This document shows, piece by piece, positions 26,547 to 35,858 of a stretch of 64,000 bases of DNA. Below the pieces are notes generated by a model that was given only the letters and a program-made list of their open reading frames with translations, made no database searches and was not told where the DNA came from. Location of the stretch: assembly GCF_013334205.1 (NCBI RefSeq), contig NZ_CP054424.1, positions 2,066,001 through 2,130,000 of the forward strand, given 5' to 3'. The DNA comes from Rhodoferax sp. BAB1 (GTDB taxonomy: Bacteria > Pseudomonadota > Gammaproteobacteria > Burkholderiales > Burkholderiaceae_C). Positions within the stretch are counted from its first letter, which is position 1. Every line of letters starts with the position of its first letter. The position numbers and the translations under genes are program-made.

Positions 26547-28412
26547 ATGAGCACAAACAACACCCCGCGCTACCGCCCTGTCCCCTTTGGCGTGACCCGC
26601 GTTTCGGTGCGCGAGGGCGCCCCCGGCACGCGTTACCTGCAGGCCGAACTGCCGCTGGGCGCCTATGCCCGCCGCCTGAGCGACTTCCTGGTGCACTGGG
26701 CCGAAGCCGAGCCCGGGCGCAGCTTCATGGCCCGCCGCGAGCAACTCAGCGAAGGCCGCACCGGCGAGTGGCAGCACATCAGCTATGCCCAGGCGCTGGA
26801 CGCGGCGCGCCGCATCGGCCAAGCCCTGCTGGACCGCAAGCTCTCGGCCGAACGTCCCGTGGTGATCCTGAGCGAGAACACGCTGGAACATGCCCTCATG
26901 TCGCTGGGCTGCATCTATGCCGGCGTGCCCTACTGCCCGGTCTCGCCGGCCTACGCCACGATCAGCCAGGACTATGACAAGCTCAAGCACGTGCTGAGCA
27001 CATTGACCCCAGGCCTGGTGTTTGCAGCCGACGGTGCGCGCTATGGCCGCGCCATCACCGCCACCGTGGGCAGCGATGTCGAAGTGGTGCTGGCCCAGGG
27101 CAAGATCGAAGGCCGCAGCAGCACACCTTTCGACACCTTGCGCCACACCACGGCCACACCCGCCGTGGACGCCGCCATGCACGCCGTGCGCCCGGACACC
27201 ATCGCCAAGTTCCTCTTCACCTCGGGCTCGACCAAGATGCCCAAGCCGGTGATTAACACCCACCGCATGTGGTGCGCCAACCTGCAGCAGATCACGCTGT
27301 CGATGCCGGTGATCGCCGAAGCCCCGCCCGTCTTCGTGGACTGGCTACCCTGGAACCACACCTTCGGCGGCAACCACAACGTGGGCCTGACGCTGATGCA
27401 CGGCGGCACGCTTTACATCGACGACGGCAAGCCCACCGCCGCCCTGATTGGCGAGACCCTGCGCAACCTGCGCGAGATCGCCCCCACGCTCTACTTCAAC
27501 GTGCCCACGGGTTTCGAGATGATCGCGCTGGCCATGAAGACCGACACCGAGCTGCGCCGCAAGCTGCTGTCGCGGGTGCGCCTGTTCTTCTACTCGGGCG
27601 CCGGCCTGGCCCAGCCCGTGTGGGACAGCCTGCACGCCACCGCCGAGGCCGAAGTGGGCGAGCGCATTGTCATGAGCACCGGCCTGGGCATGACCGAGTC
27701 GGCACCCTCGGCCATGTTCACCAACAGCCCCAATGTGAAAGCCGGTGACATCGGCACCCCCGTGCCTGGCATGACCCTCAAGCTGGTCGACGTCGATGGT
27801 AAGACCGAGGTGCGCTACAAGGGCCCCAACGTCACCCCGGGCTACTGGCGCTCCGAGCAGGCCACCCGCGAGGCCTTCGACGAGGAAGGTTATCTGTGCA
27901 CCGGCGACGCGGTGCAGTGGATCGACCCGCACGACATCCATCGCGGCCTGAAGTTCGACGGCCGCATTGCCGAGGACTTCAAGCTTTCCACGGGCACTTT
28001 CGTCAGCGTCGGCCCCATGCGCGCCAAGCTCATCGTCACCGGCGCGCCCTATGTGCAGGATGCGGTGCTCACCGGCCTGAACATGAAGGAAGTCGGCGCG
28101 CTGATCTTCCCCTCACCGGCCTGCCGTGCGGTCAGCGGCCTGCCGGCGGATGCCCCCTGGTCCGAGGTGCTGGCCAGCGCGCCGGTGCGCCAGCGCATGC
28201 AGGCCGTCCTCGATGAACTGGCGCGCCAGGCCACCGGCAGCGCCAACCGCATCGCACGCGCCCTGCTGCTGGACCAGCCGCCGTCCATCGACAAGGGCGA
28301 GGTCACCGACAAGGGCTCGATCAACCAGCGCGCCGTGCTCAAGCACCGCGACGCCCTGGTGCAGGCTCTGCACGACGGCAGTGCGCCCGGCATCCTCCTG
28401 CCACAAGCCTGA
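26547..28412 (+). CDS. fcs: feruloyl-CoA synthase
   Basis: A 621-residue acyl-adenylate-forming CoA ligase that activates ferulate, p-coumarate or caffeate using ATP and CoA. The AMP-binding P-loop FTSGSTKMPKPV is at 224-235. The blocks DWLPWNHTFGGNHNVG and GGTLYIDDGKP mark the feruloyl-CoA synthase subgroup rather than plant-type 4-coumarate ligases. TGLGMTESAPS and FKLSTGTFVSVG are the later motifs. It is cytosolic and follows the hydratase gene, and its product is that enzyme's substrate. Confidence 0.93.
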   Translation: MSTNNTPRYRPVPFGVTRVSVREGAPGTRYLQAELPLGAYARRLSDFLVHWAEAEPGRSFMARREQLSEGRTGEWQHISYAQALDAARRIGQALLDRKLSAERPVVILSENTLEHALMSLGCIYAGVPYCPVSPAYATISQDYDKLKHVLSTLTPGLVFAADGARYGRAITATVGSDVEVVLAQGKIEGRSSTPFDTLRHTTATPAVDAAMHAVRPDTIAKFLFTSGSTKMPKPVINTHRMWCANLQQITLSMPVIAEAPPVFVDWLPWNHTFGGNHNVGLTLMHGGTLYIDDGKPTAALIGETLRNLREIAPTLYFNVPTGFEMIALAMKTDTELRRKLLSRVRLFFYSGAGLAQPVWDSLHATAEAEVGERIVMSTGLGMTESAPSAMFTNSPNVKAGDIGTPVPGMTLKLVDVDGKTEVRYKGPNVTPGYWRSEQATREAFDEEGYLCTGDAVQWIDPHDIHRGLKFDGRIAEDFKLSTGTFVSVGPMRAKLIVTGAPYVQDAVLTGLNMKEVGALIFPSPACRAVSGLPADAPWSEVLASAPVRQRMQAVLDELARQATGSANRIARALLLDQPPSIDKGEVTDKGSINQRAVLKHRDALVQALHDGSAPGILLPQA

Positions 28413-28422
28413 GAAAGACCGT

Positions 28423-29187
28423 ATGAAGATAGAAGGACAAGCAGCATTGGTCACCGGCGGCGCCTCGGGTCTCGGTGAAGCCACGGCGCGTGAACTGGCA
28501 CGCCTGGGCGCCAAAGTCGCGGTGCTCGACGTGAACGCCGCGCTGGCCGAGAAGGTGGCAGCGGAGATCGGCGGCGTCGCCTGCGCCTGCGACATCACCA
28601 GCACCGACAGCGTCCAGGCTGCACTGGCCAAGGCTGCCGCTGCCCATGGCCCCGCACGCATCCTCATGAACATTGCCGGCATAGGCTCGGCCAAACGCAT
28701 CGTCGGCAAGGATGGCAAACCCGCGCCGCTGGAAGATTTCACGCGCGTGATCAGCGTCAACCTGATCGGCAGCTACAACATCAGCCGCCTGTTTGCCGCG
28801 GAGTGCGTCAAGCTGGCACCGCTGGATGACGGCGAACGAGGCGTCATGATGTTCACCGCTTCGGTCGCGGCCTTCGACGGCCAGGTCGGCCAGCAGGCCT
28901 ACAGCGCCTCCAAGGGCGGCCTGGTCGGCATGACCCTGCCCATGGCGCGCGACCTGGCCCAGCACGGCATCCGCGTCTGCACCGTGGCGCCCGGCCTGTT
29001 CGCCACGCCCCTCATGAAAGAGCTGCCCGAGGAGGTGCAGACCACCCTGGCCGCCTCCATCCCCTTTCCCAAACGACTGGGCCACCCCGAAGAGTTCGCC
29101 CAGCTGGCCTGCCACATCGTCACCAACGGCCACCTCAACGGTGAGGTGATCCGCCTGGACGGCGCGCTGCGCATGGCGCCGCGTTGA
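28423..29187 (+). CDS. SDR-family 3-hydroxyacyl-CoA dehydrogenase
   Basis: A 254-residue short-chain dehydrogenase like human HSD17B10. TGGASGLG is at 11-18, D36 after the second strand suggests NAD, and the catalytic residues are S147, Y160 and K164 (AYSASKGG). The start at 28423 lies 10 bp after the CoA ligase gene; longer frames upstream overlap that gene and are not real. It would oxidise the beta-hydroxyl made by the hydratase, giving a beta-keto aryl-propanoyl-CoA. This points to a beta-oxidation-like side-chain route. Confidence 0.9.
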   Translation: MKIEGQAALVTGGASGLGEATARELARLGAKVAVLDVNAALAEKVAAEIGGVACACDITSTDSVQAALAKAAAAHGPARILMNIAGIGSAKRIVGKDGKPAPLEDFTRVISVNLIGSYNISRLFAAECVKLAPLDDGERGVMMFTASVAAFDGQVGQQAYSASKGGLVGMTLPMARDLAQHGIRVCTVAPGLFATPLMKELPEEVQTTLAASIPFPKRLGHPEEFAQLACHIVTNGHLNGEVIRLDGALRMAPR

Positions 29188-29278
29188 GGCAACTTGGCGT
29201 AAACCCCAAGCAGACAGCCGCCCACCCAGCTTCGATACTGCCTACCACCTGTTTTTCAACCCCAAAGAGGAGACAACC

Positions 29279-30412
29279 ATGAAACTACGCTCTACCCTGC
29301 TGGCCACCCTGGTCGCACTGGCCTGCGGCACTGCCCTGGCCGACATCAACATCGGCGTCAGCCTCTCGCTGACCGGCCCCGGCTCCGGCCTGGGCATCCC
29401 GGTGAACAACCAGTTCAAGCTGTTCCCGAAGACCATCGCCGGCGAGAAGGTCAACCTGATCATCCTCGACGACGCCTCGGACCCGGGCAAGGGCGCGAAC
29501 AACGCACGCCGTTTCATCACCGAGGACAAGGTCGACATGATCATCGGCTCGTCCATCACGCCGGTGTCGGCCGCTATGATTCCGCTGGCCGCCGAAGCCA
29601 AGACCGTGCAGCTCGCCGTCTCTCCCGTGGGCGGACCGCCCGATCAGGAGCGCTGGCTGTTCCGCCTGCCGCAGGGCGCCGACGTGATCGCCTACCCCAT
29701 CGTCGAGCACATGAAAAAGACCGGCATCAAGTCCGTGGGCTTCCTCGGTTATGCCGACGCCTATGGCGAGATCTGGCTCAAGGCCATGACACCCGCGCTG
29801 GAGAAGGCCGGCATCAAGCAGGTGGCCGTCGAACGCTTCGCGCGCACCGACACCAGCGTCACCCCGCAGGCCCTCAAGCTGACCTCGGCCAATCCGGACG
29901 CCATCCTGGTGGTGGCCTCCGGCTCGGGCGCGGCCATGCCGCACAAGGGCCTGGTCGAGCGCGGCTACAAGGGCAAGATCTACCAGACCCACGCCGCCGC
30001 CACGCCGGACCTGATGCGCATCGGCGGCAAGGACGTCGAAGGCGGTTACGTGTCCTCCGGCCCGGCCGTGGTCGCCGAGCAGTTGCCCGACAACCACCCG
30101 TCCAAGAAAGCCGCGGTGGATTTCGTCACCAACTACGAGAAGGCCTACGGCCCGGGCAGCCGCAACCAGTTTGCCGCCCACTCCTACGACGCGGCCATCG
30201 TGCTGCAGAAGATCGTGCCGATGGCGCTGAAGAAGGCCAAGCCGGGCACGGCCGAGTTCCGCGCCGCGCTGCGTGACGCCATGGAAACCATGGGCCGCAC
30301 CGTGTTCTCGCACGGCGTGATGAACTGGAGCGCTACCGACCACTGGGGCTACACCAACGAAACCGCCGTGCTGCTGCAGGTCAAGGACGGCAAGTTCGTC
30401 GTCGTTCAATAA
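29279..30412 (+). CDS. ABC substrate-binding protein for hydroxycinnamates (CouP-like)
   Basis: A 377-residue periplasmic receptor (Peripla_BP_6). The signal peptide MKLRSTLLATLVALACGTALA is cleaved near residue 21, then DINIGVSLSLTGPGSGLG begins the mature protein. It follows an AGGAG-type site. It is encoded directly before a full set of permease and ATPase genes and within a ferulate-activating operon. A phenylpropanoid ligand, as for CouP of Rhodopseudomonas, is a well-supported inference. Confidence 0.9.
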   Translation: MKLRSTLLATLVALACGTALADINIGVSLSLTGPGSGLGIPVNNQFKLFPKTIAGEKVNLIILDDASDPGKGANNARRFITEDKVDMIIGSSITPVSAAMIPLAAEAKTVQLAVSPVGGPPDQERWLFRLPQGADVIAYPIVEHMKKTGIKSVGFLGYADAYGEIWLKAMTPALEKAGIKQVAVERFARTDTSVTPQALKLTSANPDAILVVASGSGAAMPHKGLVERGYKGKIYQTHAAATPDLMRIGGKDVEGGYVSSGPAVVAEQLPDNHPSKKAAVDFVTNYEKAYGPGSRNQFAAHSYDAAIVLQKIVPMALKKAKPGTAEFRAALRDAMETMGRTVFSHGVMNWSATDHWGYTNETAVLLQVKDGKFVVVQ

Positions 30413-30426
30413 GCGTCCGCCTGCTC

Positions 30427-30481
30427 CCGTCACGCCCCTGCGGGCGTGACGGCTCCGGTGCAGGCGCTGTGCCTGCACCGG
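30427..30481 (+). promoter_or_regulatory. two tandem perfect hairpins between receptor and permease genes
   Basis: CCGTCACGCCC-CTGC-GGGCGTGACGG (30427-30452) and CCGGTGCAGGC-GCTGT-GCCTGCACCGG (30455-30481) are both perfect 11-bp stems. A pyrimidine tract with seven T residues follows about 10 bp later. They probably raise the receptor level over the permease level by partial termination and by protecting the upstream mRNA. Confidence 0.65.
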
Positions 30482-30521
30482 CCCCCTCTTCTTCTTTTTT
30501 TCACCGTCCGGACCCCCGCCC

Positions 30522-31562
30522 ATGGATTCGACTATTGCGAGCATTCTGCTGCTCGACGGCCTGACCAACGGCGCCATCTATGCGCTGCTGGGCATCGCCA
30601 CCGTGCTGGTGTTCGCCGTCACGCGCGTCATCTTCATCCCGCAAGGCGAGTTCGTTGCCTACGGCGCCCTGACCCTGGCCATCCTGCAGACCGGCCAGGT
30701 GCCCGGCACGGTCTGGCTGCTGCTGTTGCTGGCCGGCATGGCTGCGCTCATGGAGTTTTACACCCGCTGGCGCCACCACGGCGACCTGCTCGCCGCCCTC
30801 AAACCGGCGCTCAAGACCCTGATCGTGCCCGTGCTCGTTGCGCTGGTGACCCTGTGGGCCGCGCCGCAGCAGTTCCACCTGCTGGTGCAGGCCCTGCTGT
30901 CGGTGGCCGTGGTCACCGCCTTCGGTCCGCTGGTCTACCGCGTGGCCTATCAGTCGCTGGAATCGGCCACGCCGCTGGTGCTGCTGATCGTCTCGGTGGG
31001 TGTGCACTTCGCCCTCACCGGCCTGGGCCTGCTGTTCTTCGGTGCCGAGGGTTTCCGCAACCCGGCCTTCTGGGACCTGCGCCTCAACCTGGGCCCGGTC
31101 ATGCTGTCGGGCCAGACCATCATCATCGGCGTCGCCTCGCTGGCACTCATCGTGCTGCTGTGGCTGTTCTTCGAGCGCTCGCTGTTCGGCAAGGCGCTGC
31201 GCGCCACGGCCGTCAACCGCCTGGGCGCGCGCCTGATGGGCATCTCCAGCCACGCGGCCGGCCAGTTGAGCTTCACCATGGCGGCGCTGATCGGTGCGCT
31301 CTCGGGCCTGCTGATCGGCCCCACCACCACCATCTTCTACGACTCGGGTTTCATCATCGGCCTCAAGGGTTTCGTGGCCGCCGTCGTGGCCGGCCTGTCG
31401 AGCTACCCGGGCGCACTGGTAGGCGCCATGTTCGTGGGTGTCATCGAATCCTTCGGCTCCTTCTGGGCCAGCGCCTTCAAGGAAGTCATCGTGTTCACCG
31501 TCATCCTGCCCGTCCTGCTGGTGCGCTCGCTCACCAGCGGCCACTCCGACGAGGACCACTGA
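30522..31562 (+). CDS. Liv-type ABC permease (LivH-like)
   Basis: A 346-residue permease, longer than usual for LivH. It has the block [15 protein letters not shown] at the start and [11 protein letters not shown] in place of the common NLAHG motif. About 90-130 carries an extra segment that accounts for the length. Many hydrophobic spans are visible. It ends 3 bp before the fused LivM-LivG gene and belongs to the hydroxycinnamate importer. Confidence 0.88.
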   Translation: MDSTIASILLLDGLTNGAIYALLGIATVLVFAVTRVIFIPQGEFVAYGALTLAILQTGQVPGTVWLLLLLAGMAALMEFYTRWRHHGDLLAALKPALKTLIVPVLVALVTLWAAPQQFHLLVQALLSVAVVTAFGPLVYRVAYQSLESATPLVLLIVSVGVHFALTGLGLLFFGAEGFRNPAFWDLRLNLGPVMLSGQTIIIGVASLALIVLLWLFFERSLFGKALRATAVNRLGARLMGISSHAAGQLSFTMAALIGALSGLLIGPTTTIFYDSGFIIGLKGFVAAVVAGLSSYPGALVGAMFVGVIESFGSFWASAFKEVIVFTVILPVLLVRSLTSGHSDEDH

Positions 31563-31565
31563 GAT

Positions 31566-33335
31566 ATGAAGTCGCCTCGTACCCTGGGCCTGCTGGCCTT
31601 TGCCATCGCCATCCCCCTGCTGACCGTGCTGCCGCTGCCGGACTTCTGGTTCACCCAGCTCAACACCATCGGCATCTACAGCCTGACCTGCCTGGGCCTG
31701 GTGCTGCTCACTGGCGTGGGCGGCCTGACCTCCTTCGGCCAGGCAGCCTTTGTCGGCATCGGCGCCTACACCACGGCCGTGCTGACCGTGCAGCTGGGCG
31801 TCGCACCCTGGCTGACCCTGCCCATCGGCCTGGCGCTGACGGCCGGCTGCGCGCTGCTGCTGGCACTGATCACGCTGCGCATGTCGGGCCATTACCTGCC
31901 CCTGGCCACCATCGCCTGGGGCCTGTCGCTCTACTACCTGATGGGCAACCTCGAGGCGCTGGGCAAATACGACGGCATCACCGGGATCAAGACCCTGGGG
32001 CTGGCCGGTTTCGATTTCGGCGAGGGCCGCAGTTTCTTCGTGCTGCTCTGGGCCATCGTGCTGCTGGCGGCCGTGGCCGTGCTCAATCTGCTGGACTCGC
32101 GCGCCGGCCGCGCCATCCGGGCCCTGAAAAACGGCGCGCAGATGGCCGAGGCCATGGGCGTCAACACCTTCCGCTACAAGGTCACCATCTTCGTGCTCGC
32201 CGCCCTGCTGGCCGCGCTGGCGGGCTGGCTGTTCGCGCACTTCCAGCGCTCGGTCAGCCCGGCGGCTTTCGGCCTGAAGATGGGCATCGAGTACCTGTTC
32301 ATGGCCGTGGTCGGCGGCGTCGGCCACGTCTGGGGTGCGCTGGTGGGCGCCGGCCTGATCAAGGTGCTGGACGACCAGCTGCAGGTCCTGCTGCCGCGCC
32401 TGATCGGCACCAGCGGCAGCTACGAGATCATCGTCTTCGGCATCGCCCTGGTGCTGGTGCTGAAGTACCTGCCCGACGGCCTGTGGTCCATGGTCGAGAA
32501 GAAGCTGCCGCGGCGCCAGCGCAGGAACGACTGGAGCGATGCCGCGCCCCTGCCGGAACGCGCCAAGCCCGCCACCGGCGAGCTGCTGCTGGACGTGCAG
32601 GCCATCCGCAAGGAGTTCGGCGGCCTGGTGGCCGTCAACGACATCAGCTTCCAGATCCGCGCCGGCCAGATCGTCGGCCTGATCGGCCCCAACGGCGCCG
32701 GCAAGTCCACCACCTTCAACCTGATCACCGGCGTGCTGGGCATGACGCGCGGCCATGTGGTGTTTGCCGGCGAACAGCTCGACGGCCTGCCCTCGCGCGA
32801 GATCGCGCGCCGTGGCATGGGCCGCACCTTCCAGCACGTGAAGATGATTCCGGACATGACCGTGCTGGAGAACGTGGCGCTGGGCGCCCACCTGCGTGGC
32901 CGCAAGGGCGTGGTGAGTGCCATGACACGCCTGAACCGCGACGAAGAGCGCCAGCTCTACCGCGAAGCACAGCGCCAGCTGGAGCGCATCGGCATGGGCG
33001 CCTACCTGCACGAACAGGCCGGCAACCTGGCCATGGGCCTGCAGCGCCTGATGGAGATCGCCCGCGCCCTGTGCAGCGACCCCACCCTGCTGCTGCTCGA
33101 CGAGCCCGCCGCCGGCCTGCGCCACAAGGAAAAACAGGACCTGATCGCCGTGCTGCGCCAGTTGCAGGGCGAAGGCATGAGCATCCTGCTGGTGGAACAC
33201 GACATGGACCTGGTGATGGAGGTCTGCGACCACCTGGTCGTGATGGAGTTCGGCACCCTGCTGACCCAGGGCCCGCCGGCGCAGATCCAGCAGGACCCCA
33301 AGGTGCGTGCCGCCTACCTGGGCACGGAGCACTGA
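31566..33335 (+). CDS. fused LivM permease - LivG ATPase
   Basis: A 589-residue protein joining two ABC subunits. Residues 1-310 are a LivM permease with about nine spans and the block [20 protein letters not shown] linker at 310-340 is basic, then charged. Residues 340-589 are a LivG ATPase with Walker [10 protein letters not shown] (374-382), signature region NLAMGLQ (488-494) and Walker B LLLLDEP (508-514). The frame is continuous, so this is a real fusion, unlike the separate livM and livG of the other Liv block in this window. It lies 2 bp before livF. Confidence 0.92.
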   Translation: MKSPRTLGLLAFAIAIPLLTVLPLPDFWFTQLNTIGIYSLTCLGLVLLTGVGGLTSFGQAAFVGIGAYTTAVLTVQLGVAPWLTLPIGLALTAGCALLLALITLRMSGHYLPLATIAWGLSLYYLMGNLEALGKYDGITGIKTLGLAGFDFGEGRSFFVLLWAIVLLAAVAVLNLLDSRAGRAIRALKNGAQMAEAMGVNTFRYKVTIFVLAALLAALAGWLFAHFQRSVSPAAFGLKMGIEYLFMAVVGGVGHVWGALVGAGLIKVLDDQLQVLLPRLIGTSGSYEIIVFGIALVLVLKYLPDGLWSMVEKKLPRRQRRNDWSDAAPLPERAKPATGELLLDVQAIRKEFGGLVAVNDISFQIRAGQIVGLIGPNGAGKSTTFNLITGVLGMTRGHVVFAGEQLDGLPSREIARRGMGRTFQHVKMIPDMTVLENVALGAHLRGRKGVVSAMTRLNRDEERQLYREAQRQLERIGMGAYLHEQAGNLAMGLQRLMEIARALCSDPTLLLLDEPAAGLRHKEKQDLIAVLRQLQGEGMSILLVEHDMDLVMEVCDHLVVMEFGTLLTQGPPAQIQQDPKVRAAYLGTEH

Positions 33336-33337
33336 GC

Positions 33338-34081
33338 ATGACCAATATGAAGACCCCCCTGCTGCAGGTGCAGGACCTGCGTTCCGGCTACGGCCGAGCC
33401 GAAGTGCTGCACGGCCTGAGCCTGCAGGCCGACAAGGGCAGTGTGATCACCGTGATCGGCCCCAACGGCGCCGGCAAGTCCACCCTGCTCAACTCCCTGA
33501 TGGGCATCCTGCCCGGCCAGGGCCAGGTCAGCTTCGACGGCCAGGACATCGGCCGCCTGACGCTGGAAGAGCGCGTGATGTGCGGCATCTCGCTGGTGCC
33601 GGAAAAACGCGAGCTCTTCTCCAGCATGCCAGTCGAGGACAACCTGATCCTCGGCGGCTTCCGCCAGAAACGCCTGGGCAATGCCCGCTGGCGCGACAAG
33701 CTTGACGAGGTCTACACCCTGTTCCCGCGCCTGCAGGAGCGCCGCAGCCAGCTGGCTGGCACGCTGTCAGGTGGCGAGCGGCAGATGCTGGCCGTGGGCC
33801 GTTCGCTGATGTCCGGCCCGAAGCTGCTCATGCTCGACGAACCCAGCCTGGGCCTGGCGCCGCTGATCGTGCGCGAGATCTTCGCCATCATCGAGACCCT
33901 GCGCCAGACCGGCGTGACCATCGTGCTGGTGGAGCAGAACGCGCGCGCCGCCCTGGCCGTGGCCGACCACGGTTATGTGCTGGAAATGGGCGAGATCGCG
34001 CTGCAGGGCCCGGCCGCCCAGCTGGCCCAGGACCCGCGCGTGATCGACACCTACCTGGGCGCCGCCAAGCACAAGGGCTGA
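33338..34081 (+). CDS. Liv-type ABC ATPase (LivF-like)
   Basis: A 247-residue ATP-binding subunit with [16 protein letters not shown] and LLMLDEPSLGLAP in order, and the LivF-type VEQNARAAL. The start ATG at 33338 comes 2 bp after the fused permease-ATPase gene. A much longer open frame that ends at the same stop runs through the upstream genes and is not real. It completes the importer with the fusion protein. Confidence 0.92.
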   Translation: MTNMKTPLLQVQDLRSGYGRAEVLHGLSLQADKGSVITVIGPNGAGKSTLLNSLMGILPGQGQVSFDGQDIGRLTLEERVMCGISLVPEKRELFSSMPVEDNLILGGFRQKRLGNARWRDKLDEVYTLFPRLQERRSQLAGTLSGGERQMLAVGRSLMSGPKLLMLDEPSLGLAPLIVREIFAIIETLRQTGVTIVLVEQNARAALAVADHGYVLEMGEIALQGPAAQLAQDPRVIDTYLGAAKHKG

Positions 34082-34131
34082 GCCCGGGAACCGTTCCCTC
34101 CGCTGTCCGAAGACGTCCCTCTGGAGAAACC

Positions 34132-35853
34132 ATGAAACGCATGCACCCGGCTTACCTCCTTGCACTGTCTGCAGCATGGCTGTCGGCCTGCAGCACCGCC
34201 CCCGAGGCACCCGGCTCGCGCACGTCGGCGCTGCCCGCGGCCACCGGTGCCGCGCTGCAGAGCTGTGCAGCGCTCAAGGACAGCTTCAGCTACGCACAGA
34301 CCCGCATCGACGCCGCCACACCGGTGCCTGCCGGCACGCTGAAGCAGGGCGGCAGCCCGGTGGCGACGCATTGCCTGGTCAAGGGCAGCATGCACCAGCG
34401 CAAGGGCAGCGACGGCCGTGACTACGCCATCGGCTTCGAGATGCGCCTGCCCGAGGTCTGGAACGGCCGCTTCTACTACCAGGGCAACGGCGGCCTGGAC
34501 GGCGCGGTGCGCCCGGCCGAAGGCGCGCTGGGCGGCGGCCCGCTCACGGGTGCGTTGTTTCAGGGTTTTGCCGTCATCAGTTCGGACGCCGGCCACAGCG
34601 GCGCGCAGACCACGGTCTTCGGGCTGGAGCCCCAGGCCCGGCTGGACTACGGCTACCAGGCCGTGGCCAAGCTCACACCCATGGCCAAGGACCTGATCCG
34701 CAGCGCCTACGGCAAAGGGCCGGACCGCTCCTACATCGGTGGCTGCTCCAACGGCGGGCGCCATGCCATGGTGGCCGCCTCGCGCCTGGGTGATCAATAC
34801 GACGGCTACCTCATCGGCGCGCCGGGTTACCGTCTACCCAATGCCGCGCTGGCCCAGCTCTGGGGCGCGCAACGCTGGAGCCCGCTGGCCACACCGGGTG
34901 CCACCGTCAAACACCCCATGAACCCGAGCGCCAGCATTCCTGACCTGGGCAGCGCCTTCACGGCCCAGGAGCGCCAGACCGTGGCCCGCGCCATCCTGCA
35001 GCGTTGCGACGCGCTGGACGGCCTGTCCGACGGCATGGTGCAGGCCACCCAGGCCTGCCAGGCCGTCTTCGATGTGGCGCGCGACGTGCCCGCCTGCAGC
35101 GGCGTGCGTGATGGCAGCTGCCTGTCCCCGGCGCAAAAGACCGTGCTGGCCCAGGTCCATGCCGGCGGCAAGACCACGAATGGCCAGACCATCTACAGCG
35201 CCTTCCCCTACGATCCCGGCATCGCCGGCAGCAACTGGGCGCAGTGGAAGTTCGTCAACGCCGTGGCGCTGGATCCGCTGGCCATCAGCACCGTGTTCAC
35301 GGCACCGCCCATGCCGACCAGCCCCCTGACGGCCAACATCGACGCGCTGCTCCCGGCCATCGCCGCCAGCAATGAGACCTACCGCGAGTCCGGCCTGGCG
35401 CTGATGTCACCACCCGGCCACGAGCGTCCCGACAAGCTGCGCGCCCTGCGTGCACGCGGTGCCAGGATCGTGCTGTACCACGGTGTGAGCGACGCCATCT
35501 TCTCGGCCGAAGACACACGGCAGTGGGTCGAGCGCCTGGACACCAGCCAGGGCGGGCGCGCGGCCGACTTCGCGCGTTATTTCCCCGTGCCCGGCATGAA
35601 CCATTGCAGCGGCGGCCCGGCGGCCGACCAGTTCGACCTGCTGAGCCCGCTGGTGCGCTGGGTCGAGGAAGGTGTGGCACCGCAGGCCGTCACGGCCCGT
35701 GCGCGCGGCGCCGGCAACCCCGGCGGTGCCAACACCGAACTGCCTGCGGACTGGGCCGCCGATCGCAGCCGTCCGCTCTGCGCCTATCCCACGGTGGCCC
35801 GCTACCGCGGCCAGGGCTCGACCGAAGACGCCCGCAACTTCAGCTGCCAGTAA
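34132..35853 (+). CDS. tannase/feruloyl esterase family lipoprotein
   Basis: A 573-residue serine esterase. The signal peptide ends in lipobox LSAC (C20), so it is membrane-anchored and faces the periplasm or the cell surface. The nucleophile is S206 in GGCSNGG, directly after C205; the histidine is H491 followed by C492 (GMNHCSGG), with an aspartate near 450 (SDAIFSAED). This is the CS-D-HC arrangement, with a disulfide, of tannases and feruloyl esterases. It should release ferulate, caffeate or coumarate from esters such as chlorogenate or plant cell-wall fragments, ready for the ABC importer of the same operon. Confidence 0.9.
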   Translation: MKRMHPAYLLALSAAWLSACSTAPEAPGSRTSALPAATGAALQSCAALKDSFSYAQTRIDAATPVPAGTLKQGGSPVATHCLVKGSMHQRKGSDGRDYAIGFEMRLPEVWNGRFYYQGNGGLDGAVRPAEGALGGGPLTGALFQGFAVISSDAGHSGAQTTVFGLEPQARLDYGYQAVAKLTPMAKDLIRSAYGKGPDRSYIGGCSNGGRHAMVAASRLGDQYDGYLIGAPGYRLPNAALAQLWGAQRWSPLATPGATVKHPMNPSASIPDLGSAFTAQERQTVARAILQRCDALDGLSDGMVQATQACQAVFDVARDVPACSGVRDGSCLSPAQKTVLAQVHAGGKTTNGQTIYSAFPYDPGIAGSNWAQWKFVNAVALDPLAISTVFTAPPMPTSPLTANIDALLPAIAASNETYRESGLALMSPPGHERPDKLRALRARGARIVLYHGVSDAIFSAEDTRQWVERLDTSQGGRAADFARYFPVPGMNHCSGGPAADQFDLLSPLVRWVEEGVAPQAVTARARGAGNPGGANTELPADWAADRSRPLCAYPTVARYRGQGSTEDARNFSCQ

Positions 35854-35858
35854 CACCC

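Noticed and set aside
30501..33332. A 943-codon open frame on the minus strand opposite the permease genes
   Set aside because: It is the H/Q/A/G-rich antisense frame usual in high-GC genes and shows no recognisable motif.
30446..34081. A 1211-codon open frame on the plus strand across the transporter genes
   Set aside because: Only its last 247 codons (livF-like) are real. The earlier part is an alternative frame of well-supported permease genes and has no domain of its own.
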